The notes under the pieces are model-generated. The model ran no database searches and had not been told where the DNA came from. It saw only the letters and a list, made by a program, of their open reading frames with translations. This document shows, piece by piece, positions 27,492 to 35,824 of a DNA stretch of 64,000 nucleotides (the stretch's first letter is position 1; the number at the start of each line of letters is the position of its first letter). Origin of the DNA: Rhizobium tropici CIAT 899 (lineage in GTDB: Bacteria > Pseudomonadota > Alphaproteobacteria > Rhizobiales > Rhizobiaceae); the NCBI RefSeq assembly GCF_000330885.1, contig NC_020059.1:3691501-3755500 (forward strand), in the 5' to 3' direction. The translations under genes were made by a program, and so were the position numbers.

Positions 27492-28901
27492 ATGACGACA
27501 TTGGACGACTCGCGCATCAACAAACCGCGTGCTGACCTTGCAGCCGAACCGATCGGCGTCATGAAGGCAGGAAGCAGCATGACGAAACCGGTCGCCATCA
27601 TCGGCGGCATTCTCTGGCTGCTGGTCGCCTCCCCCACGGTGGTCGAAAGCGATGCCTATCGCTATGCCACCGCGCTCCTGTCCCTCATCGCCCTCTACTA
27701 CTATATGAAGGCACCGATACGACCGCGCACGGACTGGATCGGCTGGCTCTGCATGGGCTGGGCCTTCTATGTCATGGCGCGTTTCTTCATCACCTTCTGG
27801 CTGACGCCGCAGCACGATATCGGCGCCTCCGACTGGCTTTATGCTTTTCCCTTCTTCTTCCCCATCATGGGCGTCGCCTTCCTGCTATACGAAGAGCTGA
27901 TGGAGAAGATCGTCGCGGCTTATTTCGCCATGGTTCTCATCATGCTTGTGGCAACACAGCACCTGCGCGAAGTCTTTGCCGGCGAAACCATCCGACCGCT
28001 GATCATGAACAATCAGATCCACGGCGCCGTCGCCTGTGGCATGATCGTGATCTTCACCCTGTTCTGGCTGTTGCATTACCTGACAGATAAATCGAGCGAC
28101 CGCCGGATCGCCCGCTTCGCCTGTATCGCGTCGCCCTTCATCTTCGCGCTCTGTTTCATCGCCATTTATGGCGCCAAATCGAAAGGCGTCTGGCTGGCAC
28201 TCGGCATCACCCTGCCGCTGCTGGCACTCATTACACTGACTTACCTGCGGCTGAAGAGCGGCGTCATCATCATCATTGCCGTCGGGGCCCTGCTGATCGC
28301 CGGTATCTATGGCGTCAGGCACAATCTCGACAAGACGGCCGGCCCAACTGTGTCGGCCGCCCTTTCCATGGTCGAAAATGTGGCCAACGGCCATGAGATG
28401 GGCGGCGTGGTTTCAAACGCCATTAGCTCCAGCAATACACCGGTGTCGATGGACGAACGCCTGCAGCTCTGGTCGAACAGTTGGGAAGTCTTTTCCTCCG
28501 CGCCGATCTTCGGCTGGGGCAACCGGTGGCTCGAACGCTGGGCCGAGACGCGCTACTCGCATGTCCAGTACACGCTGCTGCACAACGGCTATCTGGAAAT
28601 CCTAGTGCGCTACGGGCTGTTCGGTGCGGCAATCATGGGCTTCATGCTCGCCACCTTCATCCGCGCCGTCTGGCGCGCCCGCAAGGCCGGCATTATTCCG
28701 CGCGCCGCATGGCACGCATACATCGCCTGCCTTTTCTTTTTCTCATTGACGCTCCTCAGCAACTCCAACAACCGCCTGGCGATCGGCGAAAGCCTCGCCT
28801 TCGCCTCCTCCGCCTTTGCCTGCTGGTGCCATATGCGGCTGAAGGGGGAGTATTTGGCGGTGGGGAACGTGGAAAGGAAGGAAGCGGTGGCGAGAGCGTG
28901 A
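27492..28901 (+). CDS. O-antigen ligase/polymerase-type membrane protein (Wzy_C superfamily)
   Basis: Polytopic inner-membrane protein of 469 residues with about ten to twelve helices. It carries the large periplasmic loop of the Wzy_C/WaaL superfamily (DERLQLWSNSWEVFSSAPIFGWG, and YTLLHNGYLEILVRYGLFG), where HN(G/S)YL-type residues are conserved. Because the cluster exports by an ABC transporter, which needs no Wzy polymerase, the ligase role (joining O-chain to lipid A-core) is more likely than polymerisation. ATG 27579 with AGGA six bases upstream is a good alternative start. Behind it lies mobile-element debris. Confidence 0.82.
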   Translation: MTTLDDSRINKPRADLAAEPIGVMKAGSSMTKPVAIIGGILWLLVASPTVVESDAYRYATALLSLIALYYYMKAPIRPRTDWIGWLCMGWAFYVMARFFITFWLTPQHDIGASDWLYAFPFFFPIMGVAFLLYEELMEKIVAAYFAMVLIMLVATQHLREVFAGETIRPLIMNNQIHGAVACGMIVIFTLFWLLHYLTDKSSDRRIARFACIASPFIFALCFIAIYGAKSKGVWLALGITLPLLALITLTYLRLKSGVIIIIAVGALLIAGIYGVRHNLDKTAGPTVSAALSMVENVANGHEMGGVVSNAISSSNTPVSMDERLQLWSNSWEVFSSAPIFGWGNRWLERWAETRYSHVQYTLLHNGYLEILVRYGLFGAAIMGFMLATFIRAVWRARKAGIIPRAAWHAYIACLFFFSLTLLSNSNNRLAIGESLAFASSAFACWCHMRLKGEYLAVGNVERKEAVARA

Positions 28902-28910
28902 TCATGATAG

Positions 28911-29215
28911 TTGCACGACCGCCTCTTCGCGGGCTCCGGCGGCTTCAAGACGACCATCAATGTCGTCCCGACGGCGCTGCGCTACAGAGCCGCTGATCTG
29001 TCTCGATCCATCGACGGGGCGCGCGATGATTCTCGAGCATCGCGCCCATCTGCTCGGCTGCAAAGTCATGGTACTCGATACGACCAATCCGGTCATGGGC
29101 TTCAACGTTCTTAATGGGATCGAGAGATCGATGCGTAAGGAAGAGGACATCTTTGGGATCGCCCATATGCTTTTGTCGGAAAGCCTACGCTTCGGCGCCT
29201 CGACTGGCTCCTACT
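28911..29215 (+). pseudogene. traG: traG/virD4-type conjugation coupling protein fragment
   Basis: About 100 codons of a TraG/VirD4 ATPase. In one frame: FAGSGGFKTTINVVPTALRY, the Walker A region of TraG; after a +1 shift near 28985: LICLDPSTG, VLDTTNPVMGFNVL and KEEDIFGIAHMLLSES, then STGSYF, where the match ends abruptly at about 29215 against the IS630 remnant. No start, no C-terminal two thirds. A relic of an integrative or conjugative element. Confidence 0.75.
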
Positions 29216-29642
29216 TCCGCCGAATCGAGATCGAGCTGGCCGTCGAACCAGTCGCGCCGACGCTTCAGAAGGTCGGGGCGCTCCTGCTCCAATGCATGTG
29301 CGGTCTTTTTTTGAATGTCCAGCCGCGCTTTCGCAGCCAGACGTCAAGCCCGCGGCCAATGGAGACCGCCTTCTGTTCGGCTAACCGCAGAACCATTTCG
29401 TTCAGCGTGATGTCCTTTTCCTCTTCGATCATGCCGACGATGTAATCCTCGTGGGTATCGAGGCGCGAGCCGCCGCGTCGTCCCTGTTTCGACGGGGTCA
29501 GCCGACCCTGCCGCGCACTCGCAATTCACGCGATGGCTGTCGAAATGCCAATCCCAATCGGGCTGCTGAGCGCGCCGACATGCCATCCCGTGACGCAGCC
29601 AGGACGCGGCTACGCAGATCATCGCTGATAAGCTCGGGTCAT
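29216..29642 (-). mobile_element. IS630-family transposase remnant
   Basis: About 140 codons in several frames. From ATG 29642 (MTRAYQ) a one-base shift leads into SDDLRSRVLAASRDGMSARSA, the helix-turn-helix start of IS630 transposases; further shifts give QGRRGGSRLDTHEDYIVGM, EEKDITLNEMVLRLAE and WLRKRGWTFKK, then ALEQERPDLLKRRRDW. Sequence stops before the catalytic DDE domain, where it abuts the traG fragment. At least three frameshifts; inactive. Confidence 0.75.
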
Positions 29643-29814
29643 AGTGCCTCCGACCAAATCACCAGTCGGAGCCAGGGAATCAGAATTCGGCCAGTAAGGG
29701 AAGCCCCAACGCGATTCCGCGTTCAACGGATGCGCTCTAGGCTGAGGTGTTGACCGCGAAGCCAACAGCAAATTTCGGCAGCTAGCGGTCATAGAGTGTG
29801 ACCTTGCATTGATT
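29643..29814. other. Non-coding spacer between transposase remnant and GT2 gene
   Basis: No gene, terminator or intact inverted repeat recognised. It may contain the lost left end of the IS element. Confidence 0.4.
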
Positions 29815-30678
29815 TCAAAACATCCTTGAAATTATGTTTCTAAGGCGCCGAAGATATCGGTGCCTGCCTGCGGCTTTTGTCTCTACTGCCGGAAAGGCTT
29901 CCTGCAGCGCAGTTACAAAAAGTACTGACTCGTGGCCATACTTTCGCAGTATCTGCTCAATCCGACTGGTTTCTCCCCAGCCCCTCACGCCATACAGAAG
30001 ATACTTCGCTTCCTCTTTCAACAAAAAGGGAAAGTTACGTTGGATGACACTGCAGGCCTCCGCTATGATTTCTTCCGGATTGGTCGACGACGTGCCCTCT
30101 GTTCCAAACTCGACGAAGACCTGTTCAACCTTGCGGCATGATATATCCGATTTGATCGCGCGATGAACCCACTCCGCATCGGCACAAATTCGATAGGCTA
30201 GATCATACAACCCAACCTTCCGATAAGCCTCTTGGGAAGCGAACATTGCATTGTGACCAAATGGAATGCCGCTGATCAACGCCGCCGGCCTATATTGTTC
30301 GTCCGCCCGCAATTGCCCGTCGATCAGGGTCAAGCCTGCAACGATCTCCACCCCTCGCGAAGCATTTTCCTTCACAACCGAAAGTACGTTCGGTTTGTAG
30401 ACATCGTCCGCGCCAAGAACACCGATCATTCCGCCTTGCGCGCGCGAAACACCCTTGTTGATCGCATCGTAGATGCCTCGATCGGGTTCGGAAATAATAG
30501 TAAGGTTTGTCGATGAAAAGCTCTGCACGATGGAGATTGTCGCGTCCGGCGATCCTCCATCGACGACGATGATCTCCGTGGACACGCCCTGCTGGGAAAG
30601 AACTGACTCCAGACATTGTCCGACAGTCTTTTCAGCCTTGAATGTCGGGATAACGACCGTGATATCGAACTCAGGCAT
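29815..30678 (-). CDS. GT2-family glycosyltransferase
   Basis: Cytoplasmic GT-A glycosyltransferase, 287 residues. N-terminal ITVVIPTFKAEKTVGQCLES, IIVVDGGSPDAT, and the metal-binding GADDVYKP. C-terminal half shows an ADAEWVHRAI acceptor-side motif, close to the WcaA/colanic-acid type GTs. Donor and acceptor not predictable. Intact and full length; last gene of the minus-strand O-antigen unit, next to mobile-element debris. Confidence 0.85.
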   Translation of the reverse strand: MPEFDITVVIPTFKAEKTVGQCLESVLSQQGVSTEIIVVDGGSPDATISIVQSFSSTNLTIISEPDRGIYDAINKGVSRAQGGMIGVLGADDVYKPNVLSVVKENASRGVEIVAGLTLIDGQLRADEQYRPAALISGIPFGHNAMFASQEAYRKVGLYDLAYRICADAEWVHRAIKSDISCRKVEQVFVEFGTEGTSSTNPEEIIAEACSVIQRNFPFLLKEEAKYLLYGVRGWGETSRIEQILRKYGHESVLFVTALQEAFPAVETKAAGRHRYLRRLRNIISRMF

Positions 30679-30729
30679 ATTCCGCCCCTTGCCAGTATTC
30701 TCAACTAAAAAATCGGTTAAGCCGCTCGC

Positions 30730-31635
30730 TCATTCGAGCGGTCTGGCATCCAGCATTACATGCCGAAACAAATAGAGTACGTGTAGCGGAAACAGGAAAT
30801 ACTGTGCTGAACGTCTGGTATAGCGATTCCGAACGTGCCGCATTTCCCGCTTGCCGGCTGTGAGTGCTGCCTGTGTCTTTTGGGAAGCATGAACCCTGAA
30901 GGCGCCCGTAAAAACAGGAATATGAGCGATATTCGCGCCAACAGATTGGAATTTCAGCACGAGATCCCAGTCCATCGCGAATTGCAAGGTATCGTCCAAT
31001 TTTCCGCCCGCTTGTTCCCACAGGCTGCGGCGCCAGAATAAGGTTTCCTGCGGCACGTAGTCGACGACGCGCGTTACTGCGGAACTATGGGCAGGCAGCC
31101 GCCAGTGGCCGATGACGTTACTCTGCTCATCGATTATGAGGCGATCCGCGTAGAGCGCATCGACATCCGGATTGGCTTCGAAATACGCGGCCACCTGTGT
31201 CAAGGCATCCGGAAGAAGAAGATCGTCAGAATTTAGATAGGCCATGATGTCTCCGCTCGTGCGGAGGAAACCACGATTTATCGCATTGGCCTGACCAGTG
31301 TCCTTTTCATAGAAGGCCCTTAAGCGTGGATCATGGAAAGATGCAATTACCTCAGGCGTTTCATCCGCCGAGAGCGAGTCCTGTATGACATATTCGAGAA
31401 GCGGATAACTTTGTGAAAGAACACTGTTGATTGTTTCGCCGATATAACGCCCTTGATTATAGGATGGCGTCACGAGGGAAAATGTCAGCCTCGCCCGCTC
31501 GGCAACGGGCAAAACACATGTGCGCACCCCGTTCAACGGTCGTGCGTCATAAAGGTAAAATAACCCAAGCGAGATACCCAGTTTCTGCTTTAGACGGGCG
31601 ACAAACCGTGAATCCCTACGCTGCTGGCTATGCAT
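30730..31635 (-). CDS. GT2-family glycosyltransferase
   Basis: 301 residues. After an N-terminal extension of about 50 residues the GT-A fold begins with FSLVTPSYNQGRYIGETINSV; QDSLSADET and the metal motif in LNSDDLLLPDAL follow. The DWDLVLKF segment is conserved in this subgroup. Its start overlaps the end of wzt by eight bases, implying coupling in one operon. Probably adds one residue of the O-chain or its primer. Confidence 0.86.
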   Translation of the reverse strand: MHSQQRRDSRFVARLKQKLGISLGLFYLYDARPLNGVRTCVLPVAERARLTFSLVTPSYNQGRYIGETINSVLSQSYPLLEYVIQDSLSADETPEVIASFHDPRLRAFYEKDTGQANAINRGFLRTSGDIMAYLNSDDLLLPDALTQVAAYFEANPDVDALYADRLIIDEQSNVIGHWRLPAHSSAVTRVVDYVPQETLFWRRSLWEQAGGKLDDTLQFAMDWDLVLKFQSVGANIAHIPVFTGAFRVHASQKTQAALTAGKREMRHVRNRYTRRSAQYFLFPLHVLYLFRHVMLDARPLE

Positions 31636-33010
31636 CCGAGCCCTTCCTAGCTACAGCCAAATGCGATTGTGAGGGAAGGCCCGCCAGACCGTAAAATGGT
31701 TGCGCAGTGTAGCCACCGCCGGTTTTTCCCACCACCGAGAAGCTGGTCGCCGCTGTGACCACACTATGCCGTGCGGCCGTTCCCTCCAGCTCGATGGTAG
31801 GAATGGCATTCTGCCTGGCATAAACATCTGGCGGAAAACTGGAAAAACCCAAATCGACTACATACTCACCTACCGATACGTCCAGCTTAAGCTCATGAAC
31901 CACCCGAACCGCAGCACCATTGGGGATCGACCTCGGCACAGCGGCATTGGTCTGCGCCGTGTGACGCCCATGAACGACGACGCCTTTGTCCGTTCGCACG
32001 ACAAACCCGCCACAGGGTGATCCGATATCACTCTGTGTCCGATATTCGGCAAGCAAATGCATCGTATCACCCTGACGAAATACGTTCTTTGCCTGGCCCG
32101 CGTCGTCTTGCATTCGAATGGCTGTACAAACGACTTTTCCATCCCCTGTCTGACGATCGGGCGCTACGCTGGAAAAGCCGTCATTTGGCCATGCGGCGGG
32201 TAGCATAATCCTATCGGCCTGCATTTCCTGGTCGTCTTCACCGATCCATGCAGTCACTTCTTTTGCCTCAGCTGGAGCACTCATATGCCCAAGCTCATAG
32301 TAACGGTTGACAGCGTCGGTGGGGTCACCACAGAAGAGTGCGTTGCCGTGATCGAGTAGCAATGCACGATCACAGTAATACATTATATCTTCAGAGCTAT
32401 GCGTTACCAGGATTACCGTCGTGCCGTTCGCTTTGAGTGCGTTGAGGCGATCATAGCACTTTATGCGGAAAAAAATGTCGCCAACGGCAAGAGCTTCGTC
32501 GATGATGAGGATATCCGGGTTGATCGCGGTCTGGACTGCGAAAGCTAGCCGGACAAACATACCACTCGAATACGTCATGACGGGTCGGTCGATAAAGTCC
32601 CCAATATCCGCGAACTTTTCGATCTCAGGCATCGCTGCGGTTATGTCCGCATTCGATAGACCGAGTATCTGCGCATTAAGGCGTGCATTTTCACGCCCCG
32701 TAAACTCTGGATTGAATCCGGCGCCGAGTTCCAGCATAGCCCCTACACGACCGTTGACATGAATATGCCCGCTCGTTGGAGGTATAATACCCGATATCAT
32801 CTGAAGGAGGGTCGATTTACCGCTTCCGTTACGTCCGATAATTCCAAAGAATTCTCCTTTTTTGATTTCAATATCGAGCGAATTCAAAGCGGTGAAGCGC
32901 TTGATATGGCTAGCGCCGAAAATCAGACTTCGAAGCCGCTGAGCGCTGCTGTTATAGAGACCATAACTCTTCGAAACCCCACGGCAGATAATCGCCGTCT
33001 CATAGGACAT
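31628..33010 (-). CDS. wzt: O-antigen ABC exporter ATP-binding protein with C-terminal glycan-binding domain
   Basis: ATPase that drives export of undecaprenyl-linked O-chain. 460 residues: ABC domain (Walker A GRNGSGKST near residue 65, signature YSSGMFVRLAF, Walker B ILIIDEALAVGD) to about residue 240, then a beta-sandwich of about 200 residues typical of Wzt-C. In E. coli O8/O9a that domain recognises the capped non-reducing end before export. ATG 33010 is chosen over TTG 33016. It overlaps wzm by 11 bases. Confidence 0.93.
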   Translation of the reverse strand: MSYETAIICRGVSKSYGLYNSSAQRLRSLIFGASHIKRFTALNSLDIEIKKGEFFGIIGRNGSGKSTLLQMISGIIPPTSGHIHVNGRVGAMLELGAGFNPEFTGRENARLNAQILGLSNADITAAMPEIEKFADIGDFIDRPVMTYSSGMFVRLAFAVQTAINPDILIIDEALAVGDIFFRIKCYDRLNALKANGTTVILVTHSSEDIMYYCDRALLLDHGNALFCGDPTDAVNRYYELGHMSAPAEAKEVTAWIGEDDQEMQADRIMLPAAWPNDGFSSVAPDRQTGDGKVVCTAIRMQDDAGQAKNVFRQGDTMHLLAEYRTQSDIGSPCGGFVVRTDKGVVVHGRHTAQTNAAVPRSIPNGAAVRVVHELKLDVSVGEYVVDLGFSSFPPDVYARQNAIPTIELEGTAARHSVVTAATSFSVVGKTGGGYTAQPFYGLAGLPSQSHLAVARKGSDA

Positions 33011-33830
33011 CTGCAAAACCTACTCTCAATTTCTGGAAGAAGAGATATCCCGTGACCATAATTACCGCGGCTATCAAGCAATAGATGCCAAGAACGTCGA
33101 AACTAAAATCGCCGCCGAAAATCATAGCGCGAATGGTTTCGACCGGAATGGTCAGCGGATTGAATCGCAACAGCCGGCCGAATTGTTCAGGCACCATAGT
33201 CTTCGGATAACAGATAGGGGCGGTGAAGAGCAGGATTGTGCTTAGGAACGGCGTTATCTGATTGATATCTCTGAAATAAACACCCAGCGCCGCCATGTAC
33301 CAACCAATTCCGAGCGCCATACAGGCCAAGGCAAGTAAGGGGACGATGATCAGCGGAGTCCACATCGATACGTGACCGATAAAGCCGATCGAAATCAATA
33401 CGACGAGTGCCAGAGCAATAGCGGCGAGAACAAGCGCGCTGAAAACGACGATCATGGGCAGAAGAGCGAGGGGAAAAACGACCTTTTTCACATACGAGGT
33501 ACTGCTCGAAATGATGGCTGGGCACCGGATCAGTGCGTCCGCCAGCAAGGTGTACACACTTAGCCCCGTAAACAGAATAAGCCCTACCGGAACATTACCG
33601 TTCGAAAACGCGGCATCTTGCCATCGCACGCGCATGACGACTTGGAAGACAAACGAATATACGAGCAGAAGAAACAAGGGTTGCAGCACGAGCCAGAGAA
33701 AGCTGAACGCGGACTGCCTGAAGCGCATCGTAATGTCACGATGCACCAAGCTGTAAATCAGGCTCCGATATCGCTTAGCCTGTATCAATAACGCGAGCGG
33801 ATTTCCTCTTCCTCCAAGTCCTATCGACAT
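33000..33830 (-). CDS. wzm: O-antigen ABC exporter permease
   Basis: ABC-2 type membrane component, 276 residues, about six helices, with an N-terminal cytoplasmic amphipathic region (YSLVHRDITMRFRQSAFSFLW, the Wzm/KpsM hallmark) and the late FTAPICYP motif. It follows the GT4 gene without a gap and overlaps wzt. Moves the lipid-linked O-chain across the inner membrane. Confidence 0.93.
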   Translation of the reverse strand: MSIGLGGRGNPLALLIQAKRYRSLIYSLVHRDITMRFRQSAFSFLWLVLQPLFLLLVYSFVFQVVMRVRWQDAAFSNGNVPVGLILFTGLSVYTLLADALIRCPAIISSSTSYVKKVVFPLALLPMIVVFSALVLAAIALALVVLISIGFIGHVSMWTPLIIVPLLALACMALGIGWYMAALGVYFRDINQITPFLSTILLFTAPICYPKTMVPEQFGRLLRFNPLTIPVETIRAMIFGGDFSFDVLGIYCLIAAVIMVTGYLFFQKLRVGFADVL

Positions 33831-34973
33831 TCAAACGCCTCCGCTTACATTCGTGACGATATTCATAAAGCTCTCAGCGAACTCGCGTCTGCGTGCAGCG
33901 TAGTCGATGGGGATATTCTCACCAGGATCAGCGAGGCGTTGCTTGATGGCCTTCGCCAGATCCACCGGGTTGTGCGGATCGAAGAAAAGGGCATTCTCGA
34001 GAAGCTGCTCGCGGTGAACCGCAATATCCGAGGCGATAATGAATTGAGACTTCGATTTCGCTTCTTCCACGACGGTGGACCAGCCTTCGAAGAGCGACGG
34101 CTGCAACAAGGCGTTGGCCCGCTCGATAAGAACATATTGGTCTTCCTTGCTGATAAACCCGAGAAATTTAATCCGCTCTGCGAGTCCAAGCTCGGCGACC
34201 CTAGTCTTCAAATTCGTTACATGCATTGGATCTCGACGATCAAGCTCCTTTCCGGAGAAAGCGACTGTGATCTCTATCCCCTCCTGCGCAAGCAAATGCA
34301 CAGCCTCGATCACCAACTTATGGTTCTTGTGCATCCAGAACTGATTTGGGCAATAGAAGAAAGTGTCAGGAAGCTGAAGACGCTTAAGTACCGATACGTG
34401 ATCGCGACTATCAGGGACATTTGCTACGGCGAATTGCATCACATGTTTTGTATTTTTTGCATCTGGATAATATTTTTCGAAATCGTCTTTCGCCGCATAG
34501 CTGCTGAATAATATATTATCGAAATTATTAATATAATACAGATGCTGTTCCGTTCGATATGTGAGCTCCTCTTTCGAAAAGAGATGCGGAAGTGCCCTCT
34601 CCTGAAAATCCGGGATCCAGCAAATAGTCTTGTGCCGCTCTTTCGTATCGATGGGAAACGGGAAGATCGCATCATAGGCGATCTTCCTTTTGACGAAACG
34701 CGGCAGCAATTTCGACAGAATCCGCAGCGTCTTAAACAAACCGCCGTCGATGTCGCTTATCATTAGCGACGAGATCCAGCGCAACCTGGGATAGTTAGAT
34801 GATTGAGCGACAAAATCGAACGATGCGCGGTTGTGACTTAGAATGTAAACTTCCGGCTGCCGGATTGCCGGAATGCTGTTCAGCGATGAAACCAGGTTGG
34901 AAATATAATAATTCCCTCCGGTCCAACCCTCATCGTAATTAAATGGAATTATTATTCTTGTTCTTTTAGCCAT
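33831..34973 (-). CDS. GT4-family glycosyltransferase
   Basis: GT-B enzyme, 380 residues. The C-terminal donor-binding lobe shows FYCPNQFWMHKNHKLVIEA, IKFLGFISKEDQ and the E-x7-E motif in SLFEGWSTVVEEA. The N-terminal lobe starts with RIIIPFNYDEGWTGG. The gene is noticeably AT-rich compared with the window's flanks. It overlaps the upstream SDR gene by 22 bases and abuts wzm. Donor could be GDP-mannose or GDP-fucose given the cluster, but this is inference. Confidence 0.86.
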   Translation of the reverse strand: MAKRTRIIIPFNYDEGWTGGNYYISNLVSSLNSIPAIRQPEVYILSHNRASFDFVAQSSNYPRLRWISSLMISDIDGGLFKTLRILSKLLPRFVKRKIAYDAIFPFPIDTKERHKTICWIPDFQERALPHLFSKEELTYRTEQHLYYINNFDNILFSSYAAKDDFEKYYPDAKNTKHVMQFAVANVPDSRDHVSVLKRLQLPDTFFYCPNQFWMHKNHKLVIEAVHLLAQEGIEITVAFSGKELDRRDPMHVTNLKTRVAELGLAERIKFLGFISKEDQYVLIERANALLQPSLFEGWSTVVEEAKSKSQFIIASDIAVHREQLLENALFFDPHNPVDLAKAIKQRLADPGENIPIDYAARRREFAESFMNIVTNVSGGV

Positions 34974-35824
34974 TGGGCCGTCGCCTTGATCCCATCAATG
35001 AGTGATGTTCTGTTTTCGAAGCCTAGGGCTTTCAGCGTTGTAATATTGGCGCACCAAGAATCCGGATCGCCCTCGCGTTTCTGACCTACAAAATCGGCCT
35101 GGTGCGCGCCACCCAGTTCCTTCAATAGCAATGTGACAATTTCACGGATGGAAATGGCCGTTCCGCTCGCTATATTGATGCTTTCACCGCCAAATCCGGC
35201 TCTCTCCACCACCGCCCGTATGGCTTCGCAGACATCATCGATGAAGATGAAGTCCCGCGTCTCGTCGCCGGTGCCAAACAGTTTGACTTCGGTGGAATCC
35301 CGCCATTTGCAGTAGGTGTCCCAAAGAAGCTGCTTCCGCAGGCCCGGTCCGTAGGCGGAAAAAATCCGCAACGATACGGTCTTGATGCCATAGATGCTTG
35401 AAAACTCTTGGCAAAACTGTTCAGCCGCTAACTTATGGTAGCCGTACGGCGATACGGGGTTCAGCGGCGCACTTTCCGCTATGGGAAGTGTGACAGGGCT
35501 TCCATAAACCGCCGCACTCGACAGATGAACGAACCGAGTCCCAGGACTCTCCTGCCGTATCGCAGCCAGCATTTCATAAACGCTCGCAGTATTCATCTCG
35601 AAATCGTTAAGAGGATTGCTGAATGAGCTTGGAACATGGGCTGCCCCCGAACAATTTACGCAAATATCAGGCTGGATACTCGCAAATAATTGTGTGAGAC
35701 GTTGCTTCCGATCACCTCCTTGAAGCGAAGACAAGCTTACAGCTACAACCTCACCGAAGTTGGCCATGTACTCTTTTAGGTGCGAGCCTATAAAGCCGCG
35801 CGCTCCGACGATCAACGTTTTCAT
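34952..35824 (-). CDS. NAD-dependent nucleotide-sugar epimerase/reductase (extended SDR)
   Basis: 290 residues; GARGFIGSHL at the N-terminus, SSAAVYG with the catalytic Ser, YGYHKLAAEQF with the Tyr/Lys pair, DFIFIDDV further on. Closest in shape to GDP-6-deoxy-hexose 4-reductases and UDP-sugar 4-epimerases. With gmd present, a product such as GDP-6-deoxytalose or GDP-rhamnose (from GDP-4-keto-6-deoxymannose) is possible, besides the fucose made by fcl. It overlaps the 810-residue enzyme gene by four bases. Confidence 0.82.
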   Translation of the reverse strand: MKTLIVGARGFIGSHLKEYMANFGEVVAVSLSSLQGGDRKQRLTQLFASIQPDICVNCSGAAHVPSSFSNPLNDFEMNTASVYEMLAAIRQESPGTRFVHLSSAAVYGSPVTLPIAESAPLNPVSPYGYHKLAAEQFCQEFSSIYGIKTVSLRIFSAYGPGLRKQLLWDTYCKWRDSTEVKLFGTGDETRDFIFIDDVCEAIRAVVERAGFGGESINIASGTAISIREIVTLLLKELGGAHQADFVGQKREGDPDSWCANITTLKALGFENRTSLIDGIKATAQWLKEQE

